From SCUN01 sp964343975 (lineage in GTDB: Bacteria; Acidobacteriota; Vicinamibacteria; Vicinamibacterales; SCN-69-37), in contig CAYFLU010000038.1 in the NCBI GenBank assembly GCA_964343975.1, positions 1 to 21,752 of the forward strand: a stretch of DNA of 21,752 nucleotides, given 5' to 3'. Shown one piece after another: positions 1 to 7,199 of the stretch; position 1 is the first letter of the stretch; each line of letters starts with the position of its first letter. The notes under the pieces were generated by a model. It worked only from the letters and a program-made list of their open reading frames with translations, was not told where the DNA came from and searched no databases. The translations under genes and the position numbers were made by a program.

Positions 1-43
1 GATGTTGGCGTGCAGATGGAGGCAGTGGGTGGAGTGGGATTCG

Positions 44-79
44 GTCTGTCCGCCGAGGCGAAGCCGGAGGCGGACTGAC
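44..79. repeat. GC-rich imperfect palindrome with GCGAAGC core
   Basis: Arms 44-54 and 69-79 are complementary over 11 bp with one T-T mismatch (47/76). The 14-nt centre contains GGCGAAGCC (57-65), a 3-bp stem with a GAA loop. The heptamer GCGAAGC (58-64) is known from biophysical work to form an exceptionally stable DNA mini-hairpin. The element lies about 50 nt beyond the 3' end of the minus-strand tRNA gene, so it could be a REP-like element or help end tRNA transcription. No T-tract follows on the minus strand, so a simple intrinsic terminator is not supported. Confidence 0.6.
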
Positions 80-89
80 CCCGAAGACG

Positions 90-121
90 ACTCGCTCCGC
101 CGCTGAACGAGCGAAGCGAGT
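90..121. repeat. Palindrome just downstream of tRNA-Ser
   Basis: ACTCGCT (90-96) and AGCGAGT (115-121) form a perfect 7-bp inverted repeat around an 18-nt loop. A second GCGAAGC mini-hairpin heptamer lies at 111-117 and overlaps the right arm, so the two folds exclude each other. A separate inverted pair, 95-101 and 127-133, reaches into the tRNA acceptor region. It begins about 5 nt past the encoded CCA on the minus strand and may act in 3' processing or termination of the tRNA transcript; that role is inferred. Confidence 0.5.
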
Positions 122-125
122 GAAG

Positions 126-215
126 TGGCGGAGAGAGTGGGATTCGAACCCACGGTAGAGTTTCCCCTACACACGCTTTCCAAGCGTGCTCCTTCAACCA
201 CTCGGACATCTCTCC
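126..215 (-). tRNA. tRNA-Ser (anticodon GGA)
   Basis: On the minus strand the 7-bp acceptor stem pairs GGAGAGA (215-209) with TCTCTCC (136-130), followed by discriminator G (129) and an encoded CCA (128-126). The T arm carries the usual GGTTCGAATCC. The anticodon stem CACGC/GCGTG encloses loop TTGGAAA with anticodon GGA (plus-strand 179-181), reading UCC and UCU. The roughly 90-nt length and the extra variable arm around GTGTAGGGGAAACTC fit a class II serine tRNA. It stands alone, with palindromes on both sides and no other tRNA nearby. Confidence 0.97.
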
Positions 216-226
216 GCAGGTCGTGC

Positions 227-245
227 ACCCGCCGAGGCGGCGGGT
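227..245. repeat. 7-bp hairpin upstream of tRNA-Ser
   Basis: ACCCGCC (227-233) and GGCGGGT (239-245) are perfect complements around a 5-nt loop. The 11-mer CCGCCGAGGCG at 229-239 also occurs at 50-60 in the palindrome on the other side of the tRNA, so the two elements look related. On the minus strand it lies 12 nt before the mature tRNA 5' end, probably within the precursor leader. Confidence 0.55.
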
Positions 246-258
246 CGTGGCTGAACCG

Positions 259-264
259 GATAAT
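259..264 (+). promoter_or_regulatory. Putative -10 box of the LysE-family gene
   Basis: GATAAT lies 11 nt before the TTG start codon at 276, and there is no Shine-Dalgarno sequence between them. No convincing -35 hexamer is seen. On the opposite strand, TAAGAT (268-263) overlaps it and could serve the tRNA gene. Part of the recurring leaderless-like pattern in this window. Confidence 0.35.
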
Positions 265-275
265 CTTACCTTGTC

Positions 276-914
276 TTGATCACTTCCCAGACGCTGGCGT
301 ATCTGTCGCTGGCCTTCGTGTTCGCGTTCACGCCCGGCGCCACGACGGCGGTGGTGATCCGTCACACGCTCGACGGCGGCCGGCGGCGTGGGCTCACCGC
401 CTCGGCCGGCGCCATGACGGCGAGCGGCATCCAGGCGGTGCTCTCCGTCGTCGGCGTCGGCGCGCTGCTCCTGCAATGGCCGCTCGGGCTGCGGATCCTG
501 CGTGTGGCCGGCGCGCTGTATCTGGCGTTCATCGGGCTGCGGAGTCTGCGCAACGCGATCGCACCGCGCGCGGCCGCCGTGACCGGGGCGACCGCCGCGC
601 CGCCACCGGTGGCGTCGACGTCCCTGCTTCAGCCCTACCGCGACGGCTTCACGATCAACATCCTGAACCCGTCGGTCACCTCCTTCTATGTCGGCGTCGC
701 GCCGACGTTCGTGCCGGCCGGGGCGCCGTGGACGGCGCTCGCGTTTCTCTACGCCGCGCACATCTCGATCGCGTTCAGCTGCCACGTGTTCTGGGCCTCG
801 CTGTTTCACCGCGCCCGCTGGCTCTTCACCGGCGAGCGGCCGCGCCGTTGGCTCGACGGCGCGATTGGGCTGATCCTGTTGTGGCTCGCCTGGCGTATCG
901 TGGGTCGTCTCTGA
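276..914 (+). CDS. LysE/RhtB-family amino acid exporter
   Basis: A 212-residue inner-membrane protein of the LysE/RhtB translocator family, which exports amino acids or small metabolites; the substrate cannot be told from sequence. The N-terminus has the family pattern: a first helix, then FTPGATTAVVIRHTLDGG with its Pro-Gly turn (about residues 18-35), a glycine/alanine-rich second helix, a polar loop (about 95-120) and three more hydrophobic helices. Length matches the usual 200-215. The start is TTG: an in-frame TAA at 261 leaves no ATG or GTG upstream, and the first helix begins at once. It probably leads a short operon with the thioredoxin-fold gene 9 nt downstream. Confidence 0.88.
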   Translation: MITSQTLAYLSLAFVFAFTPGATTAVVIRHTLDGGRRRGLTASAGAMTASGIQAVLSVVGVGALLLQWPLGLRILRVAGALYLAFIGLRSLRNAIAPRAAAVTGATAAPPPVASTSLLQPYRDGFTINILNPSVTSFYVGVAPTFVPAGAPWTALAFLYAAHISIAFSCHVFWASLFHRARWLFTGERPRRWLDGAIGLILLWLAWRIVGRL

Positions 915-923
915 GGAGGTCGT

Positions 924-1937
924 ATGCCGCTGTGGGTGCTGCTCGCGTTCGTGTTCGGCCTGACTCAAACATCGTCGACTCAGGCGCCCACACCGAAACA
1001 GCGCGCGGACGCGCTCGTGGCCGCGATCAACGCCGCGCTCGAGCGGCCCGTGACCGAGGCGGGCCGGGCCACCGCCGCCGCGAAGCTGCGCGAACTCGAC
1101 GCGATGGGCGCCGACGTGCTGACGCAGAAAGTCGCCGGCTTCAACCGGATGGTGTCGCTCAATCGCGGCAGCCAGACGCCGGACGAGGCGCTGCTGCGCC
1201 GCTTCCTCACGCTCTACGCCCAACTGCCGGTCGCCGATCGCAATGCGTTCCGCTTTGGCCGTTACCTGGTGTACGAGATCCTCGCCGAGCGCGCGCATCG
1301 CGCCGGTGCGTTCGACGAAGAGAAGGCGCTCCTCACCGAAGGCGTTGCGGCCTTCTCGAGTGATTCCGGCGATGCACGCGAACTCGCCATCACCACGCAG
1401 CTCCTCGACCGCGCGAACCTCGTCGGCCGGCGCGCGCCGGCGCTCGTCGCCGACAACTGGCTGAATGCCACTCCCGCCAACCACCGCCTCGACCTGCCCG
1501 GTGCGGTGACGCTGATCGAGTTCACGGCGCACTGGTGCGGCCCCTGCAAAGACAGCTATCCCGGCCTCAAGCGGCTCCACGACCGCTTCGCCGCCCGCGG
1601 CCTCCGCATCGTCCTGGCCACGCGTCTGTGGGGGTATTTCGGGGCGGAGAAGAACATCACGGCCGCGCGCGAGCTGGCGGCCGATCGACAGCTGTTTATC
1701 GATGAGGAGCACCTGCCGTTCCCGGTCGCGATTGCCACGCCGCCGGCGGGCGTGGGCCCGGCCGACGGCGCCGATGCGAATGCGAAGGCGTACTACGTGC
1801 AGCCGATTCCGCAGTTCGTGCTGATTGACCGCGCCGGCATCGTGCGCGCCATCGATCTGGGCTGGGACGAGAAGGACGAGTCGCGGCTGGCCCGCCGGAT
1901 CGAACAACTGCTCGGCGGCGGCCCGGATCCCCACTGA
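924..1937 (+). CDS. Secreted thioredoxin-fold (TlpA-like) protein
   Basis: A 337-residue protein with an N-terminal hydrophobic segment (1-20, likely signal peptide or anchor), an alpha-helical region (25-165) and a C-terminal thioredoxin-like domain (about 168-333). The redox motif WCGPC is at 204-208, and the conserved cis-proline is in PIPQFVLIDR (P296). This resembles TlpA/ResA-type thiol-disulfide oxidoreductases acting outside the cytoplasm. The CGPC dipeptide is the thioredoxin type, consistent with a reductant. An insertion rich in Ala/Gly/Pro/Asp (about 270-290) precedes the cis-Pro. The ATG has an AGGAGG ribosome-binding site (914-919) overlapping the previous stop codon, so the gene is probably co-translated with the exporter. 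The partner protein is unknown. Confidence 0.88.
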   Translation: MPLWVLLAFVFGLTQTSSTQAPTPKQRADALVAAINAALERPVTEAGRATAAAKLRELDAMGADVLTQKVAGFNRMVSLNRGSQTPDEALLRRFLTLYAQLPVADRNAFRFGRYLVYEILAERAHRAGAFDEEKALLTEGVAAFSSDSGDARELAITTQLLDRANLVGRRAPALVADNWLNATPANHRLDLPGAVTLIEFTAHWCGPCKDSYPGLKRLHDRFAARGLRIVLATRLWGYFGAEKNITAARELAADRQLFIDEEHLPFPVAIATPPAGVGPADGADANAKAYYVQPIPQFVLIDRAGIVRAIDLGWDEKDESRLARRIEQLLGGGPDPH

Positions 1938-1962
1938 GGCCGCAAGCGTCCCAACAGCTGGC

Positions 1963-2730
1963 ATGCACCCCCTCCTGTGGTCGACCCTCGCGATCTGCTT
2001 CGGCATTCAGGCCGTGTTCTTCGCATTCGCGGCGTCGCTGAAAACAGACAAGGTCACCGATCTGTCGTACGGCCTCACGTTCATTGCCGCGGCCGTGTGG
2101 TTGTGGCTGACGCACGGCGACGGGGCCGCGCCCGGGCTCGTGCTCACCGCGATGGTCGTGCTCTGGGGGGTGCGCCTGTCGGCGTATCTCTTCCGCCGCA
2201 TCCTGCACATGCAGCGCGACGCGCGCTTCGACGGCGTGCGCGAGCACTTCTGGCGCTTCGCGAAGTTCTGGTTCTTCCAGGGCCTCGCCGTGTGGCTCAT
2301 CCTGCTGCCCGTCACGCTGTGGTTCGAAACGCCGCGCGCGACGTGGTCACCCTCCACCTGGATCGGCGCGCTGATCTGGGCGGCCGGCCTGCTCATCGAG
2401 GCCGTCGCTGATCAGCAGAAGTTCGCGCATCGCCGCACCGCCGGCGCGCGGTGGACCGACATCGGTCTGTGGAAGTACTCCCGACATCCCAACTACTTCG
2501 GTGAACTGCTCTGCTGGTGGGGCGTCTTCGTCTTCACCGCCGCAGATCTGGCGGGGATGAACGCATGGCTCGCGGCCATCGGTCCGCTGTCGATCACCGG
2601 TGTGCTGCTGTGTCTCACCGGCATTCCGCCGCTCGAAGAGAGCGCGGATCGCAAGTGGGGCAAGGATCCGGCGTATCAGGCCTACAAGCGGCGCACCAAC
2701 CTGCTCGTGCTCGGGCCCCGCCGCGCATAG
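1963..2730 (+). CDS. DUF1295-family membrane protein (steroid 5-alpha-reductase-like)
   Basis: A 255-residue polytopic membrane protein. Hydrophobic helices cover about 5-25, 36-50, 57-75, 101-120, 132-148 and 180-230. The C-terminal signature SRHPNYFGELLCWWGVF starts near 173 and is followed by IPPLEES and a YQAYKRRTN tail, typical of DUF1295 and the wider 5-alpha-reductase/isoprenylcysteine methyltransferase superfamily. In that superfamily this region binds the cofactor (NADPH or S-adenosylmethionine); which one applies here cannot be told. I chose the ATG at 1963 because the frame upstream overlaps the previous gene and encodes non-conserved sequence. It lies 25 nt after the preceding stop, with no clear Shine-Dalgarno sequence. 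Confidence 0.87.
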   Translation: MHPLLWSTLAICFGIQAVFFAFAASLKTDKVTDLSYGLTFIAAAVWLWLTHGDGAAPGLVLTAMVVLWGVRLSAYLFRRILHMQRDARFDGVREHFWRFAKFWFFQGLAVWLILLPVTLWFETPRATWSPSTWIGALIWAAGLLIEAVADQQKFAHRRTAGARWTDIGLWKYSRHPNYFGELLCWWGVFVFTAADLAGMNAWLAAIGPLSITGVLLCLTGIPPLEESADRKWGKDPAYQAYKRRTNLLVLGPRRA

Positions 2731-2762
2731 CGCGTCCCAACCTGGCGTCGCGTCGCGCATGC

Positions 2763-2768
2763 TACGCT
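2763..2768 (+). promoter_or_regulatory. Putative extended -10 box of the DinB gene
   Basis: TACGCT is preceded by TGC (2760-2762), giving an extended -10 (TGn-TANNNT). It ends 6 nt before the ATG at 2775. A normal transcription start about 7 nt downstream would fall on the start codon itself. There is no Shine-Dalgarno sequence. Confidence 0.4.
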
Positions 2769-2774
2769 GCTCGC

Positions 2775-3269
2775 ATGACGCCCTTCCTCGTTGACCTGTC
2801 GAAGTCGTTCGCGCGCGATCTGGACACGCTCGCTCGCGAAGTGTCGCTGTATCCCGACGATGCGTTGGTGTTTGCGGAGCGGGCGGGGCTGCCGAACACC
2901 GGCGGGAATCTCGCGCTCCATCTGATCGGCAACGTGCGTCACTTCATCGGCGCCACGCTGGGTGCGAGCGGCTACGTGCGCAACCGCGACCTCGAGTTCT
3001 CGGCTCGGCAAGGCACGCGCGCAGAGATCGTCGCGCTTGCCGAGCGGGCCAAAGCGGAAGTCGTGGCCGCGCTCGCCTCCGTCACCGAGGCCACACTCGC
3101 CGAGCCGTTTCCGATCGCGGTGGCTGGCGTCACGCTGCCGACGAGCCGCTTCCTGCTGCATCTCGGCACGCACTTCACGTTTCATCTCGGCCAGATCGAC
3201 TACCACCGCCGCATCGTCACCGGCAACGCCCAGAGCGCCGGCACGCTGCCGATCGCCGCGTTGCTCTAA
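2775..3269 (+). CDS. DinB/YfiT-fold putative metalloprotein
   Basis: A 164-residue protein of the DinB-like four-helix-bundle superfamily. The segment NLALHLIGNVRHFIG puts His at 49 and 56, and LHLGTHFTFHLGQIDYH puts His at 129, 133, 137 and 144. The typical metal-binding triad of the fold is one His on helix 2 and two on helix 4, here probably H49, H133 and H137. Members act as thiol-dependent transferases or hydrolases, or have no known function; the name DinB does not imply DNA repair. I chose the ATG at 2775 because the sequence upstream is a shadow of the DUF1295 gene and a -10-like box sits immediately before it. The gene probably has its own promoter. Confidence 0.85.
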   Translation: MTPFLVDLSKSFARDLDTLAREVSLYPDDALVFAERAGLPNTGGNLALHLIGNVRHFIGATLGASGYVRNRDLEFSARQGTRAEIVALAERAKAEVVAALASVTEATLAEPFPIAVAGVTLPTSRFLLHLGTHFTFHLGQIDYHRRIVTGNAQSAGTLPIAALL

Positions 3270-3290
3270 CGGCGCGCCCGTCGGCGCGGC

Positions 3291-3296
3291 GATAAT
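3291..3296 (+). promoter_or_regulatory. Putative -10 box of the GNAT gene
   Basis: GATAAT ends 5 nt before the GTG start at 3302, in the 32-nt gap after the DinB gene. No Shine-Dalgarno sequence and no clear -35 element are present. The spacing fits a leaderless or nearly leaderless transcript. Confidence 0.38.
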
Positions 3297-3301
3297 GAGC
3301 T

Positions 3302-4297
3302 GTGGCCGAATTGCTGACCGTTGATCCGCAGACGCACGCGCGTCTGCATCAGGAGATCCTCACCGCAACCTATCCGATCTGGCATGACGGGTTGTCGGCC
3401 GACGCGTACGCCCGGTGGAACCTCGTGCAGTTACGCACGCCCTGGGGCGCGAAGCACCTGAAGCGTGTGGCGCTCGTCGATGGCGATCGGTGGCTCGCCA
3501 GTGCGAAGTGGTACGAGATCGACGCGCGTCTCGAAGGCGCGTGGGTGAAAGTGCTCGGCATCGGCGCCGTGTTCACGCCCATGGCTGAACGCGGTCGCGG
3601 CCATGCGGCGGCGCTGATTCAGGCGATGCTCGCCGAGGCCGGGCGGTTGGGCATGGCGGCGGCCGTGCTGTTCTCCGAGATCGGCGCGAGCTACTACGAG
3701 GCGCTCGGCTTCACCGCCATTCCGCGCGAGACGCTCACGCTCGACGTCATCCTCAAGGGCGGCGCGCCCGCCACGCTCGTGCGCGCGGGCGAAGACGCGG
3801 ACCTGCCGCACCTGGCGGAGCTGCACGAGCGCACCGACCACTCGGCCCGCTTCGCACCGGTGCGCACGCCGACGGCCATTCAATTTCACGCGCAGAAGCG
3901 CCGTACGCAGTCGGCGCTCGCGCCGCTCGGTCAGCGCGTGACGGAGTTCTACGTCAGCGAAGAAGGCCATCGCGCGGTGGCGTACGTGCTGATCTCGCGC
4001 GGCCCGAGCGGCAACCTCGCCGACGGTCCGGAGACGATGTGGCTCGAGGCGGCGGGCGATCGCGACCCGAGCGGCGCGCGTGTCGGCGCGATCCTGCAGG
4101 TGCTGCTGGCCCGCACACCGGCGGAGACACCGCCGCCGTTCTACGCGTGGCTGCCGGACCGCTGGCTGCCGCCGCAGGTGCGGATCGCGGCGCGGACGAC
4201 GGCCAGCGACATCCTCATGGTGAAGGCGATCGGCGGCCACACGCTGCCGGCGCTGCACGGGCGGGACATCACGTGGTGGAAGGGGGACTCGTTCTAA
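3302..4297 (+). CDS. GNAT-family N-acetyltransferase
   Basis: A 331-residue protein. The N-terminal half is a GNAT domain: the acetyl-CoA-binding motif A is in AVFTPMAERGRGHAAALIQAM (R97-G98-R99-G100), followed by a strand and FSEIGASYYEALGF (about 124-137), the usual motif B. The C-terminal half (about 155-331) has no second full acetyl-CoA loop and is probably a degenerate second GNAT-like or substrate-binding domain, as in two-domain members of the superfamily. The substrate is unknown. The start is GTG; upstream in frame there is only DinB shadow sequence. The gene stops at the edge of the heptamer repeat and converges on the VWFA gene. Confidence 0.85.
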   Translation: MAELLTVDPQTHARLHQEILTATYPIWHDGLSADAYARWNLVQLRTPWGAKHLKRVALVDGDRWLASAKWYEIDARLEGAWVKVLGIGAVFTPMAERGRGHAAALIQAMLAEAGRLGMAAAVLFSEIGASYYEALGFTAIPRETLTLDVILKGGAPATLVRAGEDADLPHLAELHERTDHSARFAPVRTPTAIQFHAQKRRTQSALAPLGQRVTEFYVSEEGHRAVAYVLISRGPSGNLADGPETMWLEAAGDRDPSGARVGAILQVLLARTPAETPPPFYAWLPDRWLPPQVRIAARTTASDILMVKAIGGHTLPALHGRDITWWKGDSF

Positions 4298-4300
4298 CTG

Positions 4301-4405
4301 CGGTCCGGGGTTCCGGGTTCCGGGTCCCGGGTTCAGTTCTTGGGTCCTTGGGTTCGGCGTCCGGTCCCTGGGTCCAGAGTCCATGGTCCCAGAGTCCAGA
4401 GTCCA
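4301..4405. repeat. Degenerate 7-bp tandem repeat (about 15 units)
   Basis: The pentamer GTYCN, mostly GTTCC or GTCCN, recurs at 4303, 4310, 4317, 4324, 4331, 4336, 4344, 4352, 4359, 4364, 4372, 4379, 4386, 4394 and 4401. Intervals are 7 bp, with occasional 5 or 8. The left part favours GGTTCCG units and the right part AGTCCAG units. It fills almost the whole space between the converging GNAT and VWFA genes. It is non-coding in any convincing way and lacks the spacer structure of a CRISPR. It resembles short tandem heptamer repeats of some large-genome bacteria and probably arose by slippage. It may also serve as the shared 3' region of two transcripts. Confidence 0.75.
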
Positions 4406-4414
4406 GGGGCCTTC

Positions 4415-7195
4415 CTACAACTGGCGGTCGATAAAGCGTTTCCAGTCAGTGGCTTGCTGGAGTTGGGCGCCGCCGGTTTTTTCGTACGCAGTGAAGTAGC
4501 GATTGAAGCGGTCGCGGTCGCGTTCGGGGGTGTCGAGCGCGTGGCCGGCGGATTTGGCTTCGTAGATCAGGCGCATGGCGAGCAGCAGGCGATCCTGATC
4601 GGCGGGGTGCGTGTCGAGGTACGGATCGAGCACCTTGAGCGCATCGGCCGATTGGCCCCCCTGCGCGAGCGCGGTGCCGAAGCGGATCGTGACCTCGTCA
4701 CTCGCCGGCCACAGCAGCATCGCCTCGCGGAGCAGCCCAATGGCGTCGGCTGTTTTGTGCAGGCGCAACATGGCATCGCCGAGCACGGTGTACACGAACG
4801 GCGCATCGGCTTCGGTGATGAGCGCGGTTTGCCAGATCGCGACGGCGTCGGCGTCGCGGCCCGTCAGCGCGCGCGCGGCGCCGAGGTAGAACGCGGCGGG
4901 GAAGAAGTCGGGCGCGCTCTTCAGGACGTCGCGGAAGTTCGCGTCGGCCGCCGGCAGTTCATTCTCCGCGAGCTTCGTGAGACCGAGCAGGAACGACGCC
5001 GCCGGATGCGGCGGGGCCGCGGCGAGCGCGGTGGCCGCCGCGGCGAACTGTCCGGCGCGTGCGGCCGTGACGGCGGGCGCGAGCGCCGCCGGCATCGCCG
5101 GCATGCCCACGATGTTCATCCGATCGATGAAGAAACTCACCACGCGTGGCGTGAGCACCGACTCGCGCTCGAAGGCATCGATCTTCGACGTGAACGCGAT
5201 GCGCGTCGCGCTCGTGGAGGCGGTGCGTGGCGCGGGCCCGGGTGCGGCCGGCGCCGCGTCGCTGTGCGTGACCGTGAACGGACGCGAGATCTGGCCGATC
5301 ACCTTGCCGTCGATCGTGAACACCGCGCGCGCCACATAGTCGCCCGCCGGCAGCATCGCCACCGGCACCGCGCCTTCAGCCGTGCGCTTGCCCGGCGTGT
5401 CGCGATCGGCAAACGCGAGATCCGCCGTTTCCACCGGTGGATCGTGCTCGGTGCGGCCCACTTCGATGCGCGCCACCGCGCGCGACAGCGGATCCTTGCC
5501 GTCGCCGTACGCCTCCGCGTACGCCATCAACGTATTGGCCGTGATGCGTCCATCGACCGACGGCCGCGCACTGCGGCCCTGCACTTCGGCCAGCATCAGC
5601 TCGCCGAGCGTCAGCGGACCGGCCTTCGCGAGCGACGCGTCGATCGTGCGTTCCACCGAGCCGGCGCGGCCCTGCGGATCGGCCACCGCGAACTTGATCG
5701 TGTACACGCCTTCGTCCAGCACCACGGCACCCGTGTAGCGCTGCGGCCGGCCCTCCTCACCGCGCGGTGCGGCGAGCGCCTTCTCGAATTGCGACGCCAC
5801 CAGGTTGCCGCGCGCGTCGGTGACGATGTAGCCGAGCGTGAATTCGCCGGCCGGGTTCAGTGCGCGATCAATCTCACCCGTCACGAGCACCTTCAGCCGG
5901 CCCGGCTTCGTGTCGTCCCGATAGGTGAACGTCGTGAGCTTCATCGGCACGTCGGGCGACGGCAGCGGGTTCTTGAGTGTCTCGGCGAGGATATCGTCCG
6001 GCGTACGATTTACCGCCGGCGGCGCCACGACGAAGGCCGGTCGCGCGCGCACGTCCACGCCGCGGCGGTTCACCTTCACCTCGATGTTGTGCGCCTTGCC
6101 GTCGCGATCGACCAGATCCGGCTCGAAGCTCAGCAGGTAGTAGCCCGACAGCTCGAGGTCGAGCCGCGAGAACGCCGCGTTGGCGTTCACCGCCACCGGC
6201 AACACGATGCCGCGCGCTTCGCCGGTCAGCCGGTTCAGGCCTTCCACGAACAGATCATGATCCTCGTAGTGCGTCGGCGACTGTCCGCGGGTGCTCGCGT
6301 CGGTGAACGAGCCGTCCACCTGAATCGCGAACAGATTCACCTGGGCTTGCGACGTGATCGGGCCGACCCATGAGATGTCGGCCGTGTTGCGGTCGATGAC
6401 GATGCCTTCGGTAATAAGGACGACGGTCTTTGGCGACGTCGTGCCGCCGATCAATCGCTGCATGATCGCGCGGAGCGAGAGCATCGAATTTGTCGTTTGC
6501 GCGCGCGCCGCCTGATAGACGCTCCGCGCTTCATTGGCGATCGCTTGCTTGCAGCCCTGGAAGCCGTTCACCGGGTCGGCCGCGAGCGCCGCACACTCGC
6601 GGTCGATGACTTCCAGCCACGTCTGCGACTGGTCGCCGTCGCGCACGAACGTCATCGCCTCGAGCATGCCGACGCGCCGCGACAGGTTTGCCTCGATCAT
6701 CTTGCCGACGCCGTTCTCGAGCATGCGCTTCACGAGCGCGTGGTTCGACGTGAAGCCGACGAGTGGCCCGGTGCCCGGAATGAACTCGAGCGAGACGCGG
6801 TCCGACGGATTGAGCGAGTCGATGTACTTGGCTGCGGCCGCCATCACGTTCCGGCCGTTGCCTTTGTGGATGTTGCCTTCGTCGACGACGATCAGGATCA
6901 GGCGTCCGGGCTTGGCGCCCTGGTTCGTGTTGTAGGCCGGCGACTCCGGCTCCGGCACATCGTTCGGCCGGCGCAAGCTGACGAATTCCGCCGAGGACAA
7001 TCGCCGCGGCTTGCCATCAACTTTCAGCGAGAACTCGTCGACGCGGATGTCGTCGACCGGGCGGCCGTTCTTGTCGACGATGCTGACGTCGACGGCGACC
7101 AGATCCACGGTGGACTTGAACGTGGCCTGCGGCTGCTGCGCGGCGAGCACGGCCGCGGGCAGGAGCAACGCGAGGGTGGCCAGCACACGCCGCAT
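4415..7195 (-). CDS. Secreted VWFA-domain / TPR protein (acidobacterial type)
   Basis: A 926-residue exported protein. A signal peptide (1-19, ending VLAAQ) precedes a short beta region (VDLVAVDVSIVDKNGRPV, about 30-47) and a von Willebrand A-like domain (about 97-360), as in the VWFA-related family greatly expanded in Acidobacteriota. The metal site is degenerate: the usual DxSxS after the first strand reads DEGNI (105-109), so metal-dependent adhesion by this site is doubtful. A beta-rich middle section (about 390-690) follows, then helical TPR-like repeats (about 745-910). The role is probably protein binding in the periplasm or at the surface; substrates are unknown. It is the last gene of the oxidoreductase operon, 4 nt after the preceding stop, with no Shine-Dalgarno sequence, so coupled translation is likely. 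Confidence 0.87.
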   Translation of the reverse strand: MRRVLATLALLLPAAVLAAQQPQATFKSTVDLVAVDVSIVDKNGRPVDDIRVDEFSLKVDGKPRRLSSAEFVSLRRPNDVPEPESPAYNTNQGAKPGRLILIVVDEGNIHKGNGRNVMAAAAKYIDSLNPSDRVSLEFIPGTGPLVGFTSNHALVKRMLENGVGKMIEANLSRRVGMLEAMTFVRDGDQSQTWLEVIDRECAALAADPVNGFQGCKQAIANEARSVYQAARAQTTNSMLSLRAIMQRLIGGTTSPKTVVLITEGIVIDRNTADISWVGPITSQAQVNLFAIQVDGSFTDASTRGQSPTHYEDHDLFVEGLNRLTGEARGIVLPVAVNANAAFSRLDLELSGYYLLSFEPDLVDRDGKAHNIEVKVNRRGVDVRARPAFVVAPPAVNRTPDDILAETLKNPLPSPDVPMKLTTFTYRDDTKPGRLKVLVTGEIDRALNPAGEFTLGYIVTDARGNLVASQFEKALAAPRGEEGRPQRYTGAVVLDEGVYTIKFAVADPQGRAGSVERTIDASLAKAGPLTLGELMLAEVQGRSARPSVDGRITANTLMAYAEAYGDGKDPLSRAVARIEVGRTEHDPPVETADLAFADRDTPGKRTAEGAVPVAMLPAGDYVARAVFTIDGKVIGQISRPFTVTHSDAAPAAPGPAPRTASTSATRIAFTSKIDAFERESVLTPRVVSFFIDRMNIVGMPAMPAALAPAVTAARAGQFAAAATALAAAPPHPAASFLLGLTKLAENELPAADANFRDVLKSAPDFFPAAFYLGAARALTGRDADAVAIWQTALITEADAPFVYTVLGDAMLRLHKTADAIGLLREAMLLWPASDEVTIRFGTALAQGGQSADALKVLDPYLDTHPADQDRLLLAMRLIYEAKSAGHALDTPERDRDRFNRYFTAYEKTGGAQLQQATDWKRFIDRQL

Positions 7196-7199
7196 GAGA

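Noticed and set aside
44..215. Integration (att) site of a genomic island at the tRNA-Ser 3' end
   Set aside because: No integrase gene and no direct repeat of the tRNA 3' end were seen in the window. The repeated acceptor sequence is inverted and local.
125..1363. Plus-strand 412-codon frame starting inside the tRNA gene
   Set aside because: Arg-rich shadow overlapping the tRNA, the LysE gene and the thioredoxin-fold gene.
4301..4405. CRISPR-like array
   Set aside because: Units are 7 bp without spacers, and no cas genes are present.
4340..6373. Long plus-strand open frame (677 codons) opposite the VWFA gene
   Set aside because: Arg/His/Ala-rich low-complexity translation without domains. 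It is an antisense shadow caused by high GC, and it begins inside the heptamer repeat.
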